From Candidatus Cloacimonadota bacterium (GTDB taxonomy: Bacteria > Muiribacteriota > UBA6191): DNA of 35,627 nucleotides. The notes beneath the pieces were generated by a model. That model saw only the letters and a program-made list of their open reading frames with translations. It searched no databases and was not told the origin of the DNA. The stretch is taken from the NCBI GenBank assembly GCA_019454875.1, contig JACFNL010000013.1, forward strand, positions 13,893 to 49,519, in the 5' to 3' direction. The stretch's first letter is position 1. Each line of letters begins with the position of its first letter. A program made the position numbers and the translations under genes. Shown one piece after another: positions 10,701 to 22,700 of this stretch.

Positions 10701-13700
10701 ATTCCTATTGGTGTTACCACTTTAAGAAGTCTGTCCAGCTTTTCTTTGAGTGCAGTAACCGTACCGACCCAGACAATTCTGTTCAGTAGTCTAGGTGATC
10801 TGGAAGAAGCAGATTACATTCTTGATCCCAGTCTTGAGAGCAGGGTTAAGGATCTTGTAGTTTCCGCTCCCATGCCAATATCTGGACTTTTGAATGTAGC
10901 AAGAAACCCATCAGAGCCCACAAACTACAGCTCCAAGGTCAGTATCCGTACCAATCTGAGCACTGGCAATGCCAATGTGATTACCGTGGCAGATCAGTTT
11001 TTTATGACCCGTTTAGGCGAAATTGATTCCAGGCTCGATCTGGAACACTTTGGCAGTTTTGAACTCAGGGATTCCAGTTTGAAGCTAGGAATTGGACCAT
11101 CAGAAGTTTCTATTTCCAAGCTTAGCATGACAACCCTGATCATCCTCCCCGCCCAGTCATTTGATCCGATGACTGCAAGTACACAACCAGTTTATTATGC
11201 GGATCATTTGCATCAGCACGAGGAAATGGGGGGAATCCGCTACAGCCAGCTGGCCCGAAGAGACATAGATAACACCTTTGATGAAAAACTTCGTTTCTCC
11301 CGGGACAGTGAAAGTATTCGCTTACAGCCATCAACTACCATCAGTGCCCAATGGAGCAGTTTTAACACTACTGGCTCACAAAGAACCCTGCCTTTTGTAC
11401 TGAGCCTTGACAATACATTTTTACTGGCCCAGGGTATGGATGGCAGTACCGTTTTAAGTTCGGTACTACAATACAACTCCACAAGTATGTCTCTTGAACT
11501 CACTGGCTCGGACAATTCGTTTTCCGTCACTATGGCCTCGCTCACTGCCGACTCCCAGAACGGATTTGTATATTCCATCGGGGGAATATCAGCAAACAAT
11601 CCCATATCTGCCGTCAGCAGACTAAAGTTAATTGATGCTGATTTTGATCAGAGTCTCACCTTGCCTTTGAATCTGGCCCGTTCCCACTCCTTAAGCCATG
11701 CTGGAAATGTGTATATTTTTGGTGGTTACACCCAGTCTGCCCAAGGAATTCAATATGTGACCCAGAGTATTTCCCGGCAGCCACCTTTCGGATTTGTGCT
11801 TGGCGGCACTGCACACAACCTGCCTCAGGATCTGGTGGAAACCGAAATTTATATTTCCAATGGAAGGCTTTATAGAACAACTGCCAGTGACTTTACCCAC
11901 TCCCATCTGATTGCTTCTGAGGCCAATGACATCAGGGAAGCATCCCTTAGTCCCAACGGGTTTAATGTCTGTTACCATACCAGTGACAACAGACTGTTTG
12001 TACGGGATCTTTTATTGCAAAAACTTACCATCAACGGCATCAACGGTCATTCCTGCCAATGGGGTCAGGGCAGTGAACAGGAATTTGTCTATTTTATTAA
12101 CTCACCGACTATGGAGGGGGAACTTTACAGAATCCGCCGGGATGGAGTGGGACTAGTCAGTCTTGGAAAACCTGAGATTTTTGCCAGACACCTGCATATT
12201 TCCAAAGACTCCGAAGTTGCCATTATTGGCAGGATCACCGAAAACGCCCCAGGGGAAGAACTTTATGTTAAAAAGAGTGATTTGAGTTTTCACTCTGTAC
12301 TTGGAGATGGCAGCTCACAAAACCCCAGAATATCTCAGGAAATTTTTTATCCACAACGGGTGAACAATTCGCTTTATTTTACCTCTTCTTCTCTGAGCAG
12401 CAACCTAAGCACCAATCTGTTTCGCTCCAATCCAGATGGAACATACCAAGAACAGATGTCCTACATTCCTCAGGGGCTTCTGGAGCGACCAGTGATTCTG
12501 GATTCCTCAGAAGCCTTGTTAGTGGTTTCAGCCTATGCCTCCATAACAAATCATATTCCGGTGGATTTTCAAAGTGGTTGTGTGGCTGCCTACCGTGGTT
12601 ATGCCTATCTTATTGGAGCAGGACCTCAGGCCAATCAGGTATGGCAATATGACCCGAGGGTCGATTCTTACCGTGAACTTAGTGAGCCCCTGCCCTTCTC
12701 CAGTTCTCCTTTTGCCTGTGCCGATGATAAAAATGGACTGGTCTATCTAAAGTCGGGCAGTTCTTTCTGGCATTACAATCTTTTGGAACAAAAAGTCTAT
12801 CCCCTGCCGGACTCCTTAAGTTCAAACGCTGGGGCGATGGCCTATGGTGGGGGATTTTTATGGTTTTTAGAGTCCAGAACCGCTGGTATTTCTGAATTGT
12901 TTCGTTACAATCCCGGCACTCTAGTCTGGGAGGCAAGGGCTAACCCGGCTACATTTGTAGAAAATCCGTCTTTAGCCGCTACCGACGATTTTATTCTGGC
13001 TTTAGGGGTAAGTGCAGCCCCATTTGCCAAACAATATTCCATCACCAGCAATACTTATGCAGATGCCACCGCCTACTGGCCTCTTAATCGTGAGAACCCG
13101 GCACTTCTGAGTTTAAGCAGCACCAGAATTATTGTGGCTGGTGGTTCCGAGGGCGCAACCCCTGTAACTTCTCTGGCTGATTTTACCCCATTGGTCAATC
13201 AGTTCACGGCCAGGGCAGAAATGCCCGTGGCCCTAAGCCGTGCTGGTGTATTCTCTACGGGCCATCAGATTCTTTTGTTTGGTGGAACTGAGGAACCAAG
13301 AAGACTGGTGATTCAACCCTTGAATGCTCAGGACTCACAAGACTTTGTTCAAGTCCTGAGACATTCCCTGGTTTCCAGTTCCACTCAGTTTGAAACCAGT
13401 GCTCCTGCTTTCCGGTTTGCATCCAGGGCCAAAAGCAATGTAGTTGCTTATGTGAACCAGAACCAGTCCATCAACCTGTTCAATCTTGATACAAAAATTC
13501 ATTCCAGTCTGAGCGCGACCTCTCCTGTTTTAAGTCTTCAGTTTGCCCAAAACTCAGACACTGTCTATTATTCGCACTTAAACGCAGGAATCGAAAAAAT
13601 CCACCGCCTCAAAATTGATGGCAGTGGGGCACTCAACATCAGTGATGCCTATCTCGGTTCTGCCACAGTCCATCGTCTTGGCTTTGTCAATGAAGAGGAA

Positions 13701-16700
13701 AGCCGTATCTATTTTCTAAGAAGTGCCGGGGCAACTCCCTTACAAATCTACCGTGGCTATTTAAACCAGATCACGGATGCCGAACAGGTATTAGCCGATA
13801 CCAATGTGGCTGAAATTGCCTTTTACCAGAAGGCGAACATGCAGACAACCCAGGCATCGGCCCTGCTTGTATCCTCATCAACAGCATTAAGTGCACTAGC
13901 CACCTATTCCTTACCAGGTCTTTATCTGAACAAGGTTTTACGCCTTAAAGATTCTACCGTTGTTTCTGCTAGGGCAATGGATCAAAACACCAATCTTTAT
14001 TACTTTGAAGACGGGGGCAGCTCACCACTTGTCCTGACCCAGTTTTCTGGTACAGAATGGGCTAATCTCCCTTCCTTGTCCAATAAACCCAATCAAATCC
14101 GCTTTTGGTGGACTGATGGTGTGAATCAGGAAATTCGTGAGGGAAATCTGGGTTCATTGCCAACAGCCCCTGTATTGATTAGCAATGCCGAACATAGTTT
14201 TAACGCCCCATCCATCAATCTTGAACCCAGCCTGCAAAAAAGTTTTTTACATGGTTCCAGAATTTATGTGATTCAGGGAAAAAACATCTATCGTTCCCAG
14301 GCTCTGGGTAGTTCAACTGCTGATCTTTTGTTCAGTCTCTACGATTCACAGCCAACCCTCCTTGGTGAATGGATTCAAGTTTTTCAGGCCAGGAATCGAA
14401 TTTATGTCTACGGTCTGCATTCCAGAAAAGTATGGGAGTATGAACCTCTTGGAAAAAGTCTGAGAGAAATTTATTTTGTGCCATCTTCATTCGGCGATGG
14501 TGTTCTGGGAGCAAGTCAGAACCAGCTGGTTTTTGCCGCCAAAGACTCGGTAACCGGAATCTCAGTGCTTACCTCAATTCTTGAGGAAGACTCCCTGATT
14601 GCCAGAAGTTCTTCTGAAACTTCGGTTGAGAGCGAGCCATTGCGCCTGATGGCAATCAACCCTTCAGGTCGTCTTTATTCGCAACGGTTTATGGGACCTG
14701 CCAATATCACAGTGGAGACTATTTCTGGTGGAACTGGCAATACCGGTATCCTCGACGGTACTCTTGGTGGTAGTGATTTTGTAAACAATGCTGTAACCAA
14801 TTCCGCCATTGCCTCTTTAAGTGTCAGTTCTCAAGCAATCGCCTCTGATCAGATTCCGGCTCAGGCTCTTTTGGCAAACAGCCTGGAATCCAAACATCTC
14901 AAATCCTTATCAGTTAACAGTGCAAAACTGATAAGCGAGGCAATTACTTCAGAAAAACTGGCTATTGCCACATTGGCAACCAACCGGGTTCTGGCTTCAT
15001 CCCTTTTAAATGAAGATTTTGCCCCTGCCGTGATTGAATCAAGGCACATTGCCCCTCTCTCCATTAACTCATCCTCCATTGTTTCCCAGACCCTCATTTC
15101 AGGGAATTTAAAAAGGGACAGTCTGCTTCTTGAGGATTTTGACTCTTTGGCCATTGCTTCCAAGCAGGTGGAAAACTTCACTATCATTGATGAGGATATA
15201 GCTCCTCTTACCATAGAAACCAGGCATTTCAGGGAAGGTAGTGTTGTCACCACAGCTGTACAGAACCTTTCGGTAACCAGAGATAAAATTCAGCCATTCA
15301 GCCTTGATACCACCAGATTCCAAACCCAGGGCATTGCCACAATTGATATTGCCACACAAACCATCACCCACGATCTTTTGCTTCAGGATTCTGTAACCTC
15401 GGTTAAAATTGCCGAACATACCAGTGGTATCAGCACCCTCAATATTCTTGATCTTAATGTTACTGAGGACAAAATTGCCGATTTGGCCGTGGACCGTACT
15501 AAAATCGCCACCAATGCCATTGAGCACGATGATATCAACAATCTGACCATCACCAATCGGGAGTTAGGCGCAGGATCCATTGATACCAATAAGATCATCA
15601 ACAACTCAATTGACAATGTATCCTTAAGAACAGACGCCCTGACTATCGACAAATTGGCCGACCAGTCCATTGACACTGTAGATATTAAAGACGGAGAAAT
15701 TATTTCCCGTCACTTTTATGAAGGTGGTAAGGGTGATAAGTTTACCCGATTTAACCTAAGTGGCCTTAGCACAAGGAACAACCGTGCTGCACTGGGGATT
15801 TTTGAAAATTTTCTGTATATCCTGGGCGGAGACGGCACACAGACCGGGGTTAAAATCAGTTTAATGGATGGAAAGAGCACCGCATTAAATGTGCCCGGTC
15901 TTCCGGCTGATGTTTCTATCCATGCAGCCAGTCCCAGCACCCTTTATATAATGAGTGGTTTAAATCTTCACGGTTATGATTTTAATTCCGAATCCCTAAA
16001 TCCTGTTATTGTTTCCCCTATCTATCAGCCCAATGCCGGACAAAGAGGGCTGTTTTTTAACAACCGCTTTTTTGTAATCGGACCAAATACCAGTTCTAGC
16101 AGCAGGTCGTTTCATTATAACTTTTCGGGGGGCTGGGCTGGATATAACACAGACTCTGAACCTGACAATTTTATGCAGGCAGCCGGACTTGGGACCAGTC
16201 TTTATTATTTCAGCAATGGAAATCTCAATGTTTCTAACAATGTGGGACAATTCTGGACGGGTTCCGCTCTAGCCGGTTTAGGAGATCGGCAAGGAAGTAT
16301 TACCCTGGCTCTGGAAGATCTCTTGTATATTTTTGGTGGCAACGGGGGAACCAACGAGATTCTGACCTATGATCCGGTTTCTACAAACCTGAGCCGTCTA
16401 ACAACCCAAAACTTTTCCGTGAATCTTTCTAATGCCGACTCAAATCAGATTCTTGTGCATCAGGGGCGATTTTATGTAGTCGGTTTTAGCGGGGCAATTG
16501 CAAATACTCTGGTTATCTGGCACCCGCGCCTGGATGCATCCATTGACAATCGCAATCTAGTAGTTGATTCGGTGGCCTCTGCCAACATTCAGACCAACAG
16601 TTTAAGTTCCATTGTGTTTGCTACAGAAGCCTTTGACTCAGCAAGGATTGTGGATTTTAGTATCCTGAATCAGGACATTGAAAATAATGTGTTATTAGGC

Positions 16701-19700
16701 AATTCTATTGATAAGGGAATTCTCTCTTCTGTACATTTTGTGGACCAATCCTTTACTGAAGATAAAATTGATGATGCCTCGGTGGATCAGAGAGTTGTTG
16801 TCTCTTATAGCCTTCTTGATTCTGATATTGCCAGTGATGCCATAACAGAAGTCAAACTTGCTCCAGCTTCCATTGGTTATGAGGAAATTGTCTCCTATAC
16901 CATTACTTCCAATCTGATTGGCACCAATCAGATTACCCTGGAAAAAGTAGCGATAAACTCCATTCTAGGAGAGGATATAAACCCTTCAGAAATCAACACT
17001 CAGGATCTGGCGGATTTAAACATCGAGGCTGTCAATATAGATAACCAGCAGCTTGATTCTTCCCATATTCTAAATCAGAATCTTGTGTTTCGTCACTTTG
17101 ATTCCCTGTCTTTGACTCGTGACAAAATTCGTACCCACACCCTCCTAGGTGATGTTTTTGCCAGCAGTTCAATAACTGGCAGTACACAGATCCTTGATCT
17201 CAGTATCGACTCTTCGCATATCTTAAGTTTTAATATTACCCTAGGTAAGGTTACTAACCAGTCCGGTGCCCGCCTCATCAATTCCGTGTTTGTTACAAAC
17301 TCTCTGACCGATGCCGATTTTGTGGCAGCTTCCATCACCGAAGATAAAATCCTGACTGCCTCCCTTGGAATCTCAATCTTTGAAAGCGAAAGCCTAAATG
17401 ATGAATCTTTTGCCCAGAATGCCATCACTACCGACAAACTGGTCCTGGCCTCTTTTACAGAGAGCCAAATGGCCACAAAAACCCTGACCTTTGGAAACTT
17501 TGCCCATTTCACGATGGGAAACTCCCGCTTTGACAACCAGTCAATTTATGGGCCAAAACTAATCGATCAAACTCTGATTTCAGATAATTTCAGAAGTCTT
17601 GGCCTAGGTAGCAGTATTTCTGCCGATGCCATCACAGACACAAGAATACTTAACTACTCCATCCTGGATCAAACCATTGCGAATCAGCAGATAACCGCAT
17701 CCGTGCTGGCGCAAATGAGTATTACAGGAACACAGATTCAAACCAACACCCTACAGACTGCCAAAGTATCTACCCTTCAGGTCACAACCAGAAAACTGCG
17801 ACCCGATCACATCCGTAATGAGAATCTAGGCAATACAACCATCTCTTCGAATCAGATTCGTGAGGCTGGTCTTAAGGGCATTAACATTGTGGATGGGGTT
17901 CTTAATGGAAACAAGCTGGATGCCTCATCCCTGAGAGGCTCAGAGTTTGCCACAAACAGCATTGCTACCCAAAAACTAAGTGGAATTCATGGAGAATCCG
18001 TAGGCAGATTTCAGATTACCTCAAATCAGATCCGCAATGAGGGTATTTTATCGGCCTCGATAGCCGTCGATGCAATCACCTCTTCGGTTAAATTTGCAAG
18101 CAGTGATGTGTTTGAGGGATTTAACTTTACGAACCGCTCAATCCGTGGTGATTCTATTGTCAGTTATACTCTTAGGCATGAACAGATTGGATTGGATCAG
18201 ATTCTCCCAGAACATCTTACCGAAGCTGTAATCAGCCCCCAATACAGTAAGGATCCTGATGCTGAAACGGCAGTGACCGCGACTACTTCAAGCTTTCAGA
18301 TCGCATCTCAGAACATTTTAAAACTGCAAAGAGTGAATGAAACAACGGTGTTTGCGGCCGTCAATTCCTTAAATCAGATCCACAGAAGTATCAATGGTGG
18401 CAATTTTGATCCTGTCGGGCCTGCCTGCCCATCAGGCAGCGTCTCAGCTCAGTTTATGCTGGATACCAGTCATGGTTATATGGCCTGCCAGGGTCAGCTA
18501 TATTATATGTCTCTTGATCAAAGTTCTTTAAGCAGTCCGGTTGCACAGTTTGCCGGAACCATTAAAAATCTGCATTTTTTTGATGTTTCCAGAGGTCTGA
18601 TTCTGCATGTCAATGGTTTGGTCAGCACCATTCGTTACACTCAGGACGGAGGGCGAAATACCTCTGTAGTAGCTTCCAGTCAATACCTTACCCCATGGAC
18701 AGTCTGGCGCGATAAAGTTGCCTTTGCAACAAGTCCTCCTTCGCCGACAGCCGGAGAGCTGTATACCTCAACCAACCAGGGCCAGTCTTTTGCCAGTTGT
18801 GCCTATAACCCATCTTCTGCCCAATTCAGTCTGGCCCATCACCAAAACGAGGGCCGATTGTATGGGGTTTTTGAACCAAATACTCTAACCATGAATACTC
18901 CACAGTTTGCTGAGGTGCACCCAGACTGTACCCACACCATTATTCTTGCCCTTCCAGGAGATACTCGTCCCTGGTCCATGCCAATCAATCTATCCGATCG
19001 TTTCTATATCGGAGTGTCACAAAACTACAGTGCCGGATCGGTTGTGGGTATGCTGGAAATCAATTTAACTTCCGCAAAACAAAGACAGATTCACCCCCAC
19101 TTTGTATCTTATGCAGCTCATGAGGTAGCCGATCAGCCTGTTTTACAGGAGCCTTTTGTTCTGGATTCACATACCTTTGTATTGGCTGAAAACTCCCAAG
19201 GTGCCATTCGTGTAAACCTTGATATCTATCAACATATTGAGTCAGCCAGCCTTACTGGAAACTCATTGGCTGATGCTTCCCTTGTCACTGGTATCTTTAT
19301 GGAAAACTCAATTACCGGGGATCGGGTTCTAGCTTCTGAACTCAGTTCAAGAACCATTAAAAATTCAGGCTTTTATCATGGGGATTTTCAGATTCGCCAG
19401 TTGGGTTCTGATATTTTCTCCAAGGTCTTTTCCCATAATGGCAGTTTGATTTTAGGTCTTGAAACCGGATCTCAAAACTTGAAACGCTCCCTGGATTCTG
19501 GGCTTACCTGGAATCCTGTGAACGGACTTCCCAATTTTGTCACCAAGTCTACTAAACTCGCATCCTGCCACATTCAGGGGCAGGCTGTTATCTGCACCAC
19601 TAACAAGTCTTCTGTTATTATATCAAGCGATGGTGGGGCCAATTTCACGGAAGTGAATGATACCCCTCTAAGCAGAGATATTACAGGCTGGGCCTTTGAT

Positions 19701-22700
19701 TCAACAAACTTTTTGATTGTTGGAGTTAATAATTCCAATCAGATGATTGCCGCAAGTTTCGATCCCAATACCAACCAGTTTGTGGAACTTAGAAACCAGA
19801 GTGGTTTGATTGTAATTGATGAAACGGCCGCAAACACCGTTCCAATAAAACTTCACTTTTTTGATGGAAACAGAGGACATCTTTCTGTCTTTAATAAGGA
19901 CAACCTGGAACAGGGACCATTTCTGTATGAAACACTGAACAGGGGAGAGTCCTGGTCTGCTCTGACAGCTTCATCAGATGGAGCGGAGGCCAGCTATTTT
20001 GCTCTTGATACAAACAGTTACTGGGCCAGTCAGGGTGAATTTTTGCGACTGCCAGATAATTCCTTAGTAAATCCTGACTGTTCTGAGATCACAGCCATTC
20101 ACTTTTTTAAACCTAGCCACGGGCTTATTACCTGTAAAGACAATAAGGTTTTATATACTGTGGATGGAGGAAACACATTTTCGGACCTGTTTTTACTGCC
20201 AGCCAGCAGTTACAGCATTGCTTTAAGTGGTAAGGGCAAAGCTTTATTATCCGTTTTGAATCACGGACTTTATGAAGTATCCATTCGTGATCTGCATCAA
20301 CCATTTGTCAATCTGACGGCTGCTGATTTTAATGGAGCAGATAAAGTCCAGTCCTACCAGATTCTACCAGGGGGATTGGATGCCAGTCGTATTGTTGATG
20401 GGGCCATTGGAGGAAATGCCCTGGCTTTGGCATCACTTGGCGATTATAAAATGGCAGATGGCTCGGTTACCAGTGACAAAATCAGAGACAGATCCCTTCT
20501 AGCTGAAAGTATTGGAATCGGGGCTTTAACGGCTGGTAAACTGGGGCCAAACGCCATATCAGGAAGCAGTATCAAGGCTTCTATCATCACCAGTTTACAA
20601 ATCAAGGATGGTTCCATAACCTCCAGGGAACTGGCATCCGGGGTTTTAACCGGAGATGCTTTAGGTGAGGGAAGTATCACTGAGATTAAACTTCGTACCG
20701 GAGCCATGACAGGGAACATTCTTGCCAATGCTTCAATTCTGACAACTCATCTGGTGGATGCAAGTTTTGAGGATAATCAGTTTGTAGACGGAAGTTTCCT
20801 CGGAGCCCACTTTCAAAATGCCACCATCAATACGGACCGGTTTATTGTGCCTCTTAATCTGACTGATAATAAGATTTATCCTAAAACACTACTAAATTCA
20901 GCATTTACCGCCGGTTCTATCAACTCTCGTGTGCTGATGGACCTAAGCCTTTTTGGACGAAACTTCTCCAATGCTTCCTTATCTGTTTCTGAACTTGAAG
21001 ATGGTTCTATTCAGGAAATTAAGTGGCGTGAAGATTCCATTCTTCATTCCATGCTGGCAATGGATATTGCAACCATGAGTCGTTTTGGACTTGAGGTCGT
21101 ATCTGGCCACCATTTTGTGGACAGGCAAATTACCAGGGATAGATTTACAGTAGCTAATTCCACAATCCATTCAGATCTTCTCTCTTCTTCTTCCTTTACC
21201 TCCCGCGAACTTGCGCCGGCCGCCATTACATCGGGTAAATTTTCCACTCTGGCCACCGAACAGCTGATCAGTTCAAAAATAGCCAATCAGCAGGTGGGAG
21301 CTTCCATTGTGGATGGACTTATTCTTGAGCCCAAATTTACCAACAATGCCTTCACAACAAATGATCTGGCTGAGAATGTCATTACAAACTCAAGGCTTGC
21401 CAGTTCAATTCTTACCCGGGGACATTTGGGAGAAAATACAATTGCTGGCAGTAAATTTGATGATAATTCCATTGATGCCATACACCTAGTCAGTGGCAGT
21501 GATTTTTTTGTGAAGCTACAGGATAATGCGATCACAGACAGTAACATCAGTACTAGAGTCATAAGAGGAAATCATTTTTTAGCTGGCAGTATTGCTCTGG
21601 ATCGGTTTTTGCCTAATGCTCTTTTTTCCGGTCAGCTTGGTTCCATGGACCAAGGCGTTTTGGCAGATGGTTCAATCTCTGGAAAAGCTCTGAGGGTCAG
21701 TACCATGACCACCTTGATTGTGGATGATTTGCAGATTACCGCAGAAAAAATCGCAGATCTGGATTTGCCCGGAACCCTATTGGCCGACGATGTGATTACC
21801 TCTTCCAATACTGCTTCAGTAACACTTTCCGATGGAAAATTTGTGGCCCTTACTCTTGTAACAGAGGATTTTAGTCCCAACTTTATAAACTCCAAAATCC
21901 AGTCCGGCTCCCTTACAGGAGGAGAGTTTGTCCGGGGATTTTTAAATCAATCCCATCTGGCTGCCTCCAGTATATCCACTGTGAAATTAAGTGATTCTGG
22001 TATCACATCAAGGGTTGTGTTAAACCAGACTATTCTCACAGACAAATTTAATAACCTGGGTCTTAATACAATTCGTGTGTTTGCTGATTTGGGAAATGAA
22101 GATTTTGCCACGGATTCCATACTGGCAGCATCTATTAATGGGACTCTGGATTCCCGGGTGGTGGCTGATGGGTCCATCACTTCCGACAAGGTTTTAGATG
22201 GTTCCATTGGGTCCGCAAGTTTTTCGGCTAACAGTATCGGGGGCAATAAAATAGCTGCCGGGCTGAATCAGGGCAAACTGCTAGATCAGGTTATTACGAA
22301 TCAGAAACTTTCTACCACCAATAAGATACAGGGAACCCAGCTTGCAAATAATCAGGTAACTAATGCAAAAATTTTGGACTATGCCATAACCAATGACAAA
22401 ATAAGTGGTATTTCAGGAACTAAATTTGTCAGCCTCAGTTCGGATCGTATTCAAACTCATGGTCTAGGCAGTGCGGCCATTAATAATAGCACTATGGATT
22501 CCATTAGAATTCTTGATGGCAGCATTACTGAGGATGCCATATTTAATGGAACGCTTTTGAATCGTTCCTTCGGCGCTGGCTCAATCAATGAAGACAAAAT
22601 CACTCCTGGTAGCTTATCTCCTGCAAAACTTGCCCTTGGAGCCATTGGTGCAGGTAAAATCCGTAACAGCACTTTAGATGCCTCAGATTTTGCCGATGGA

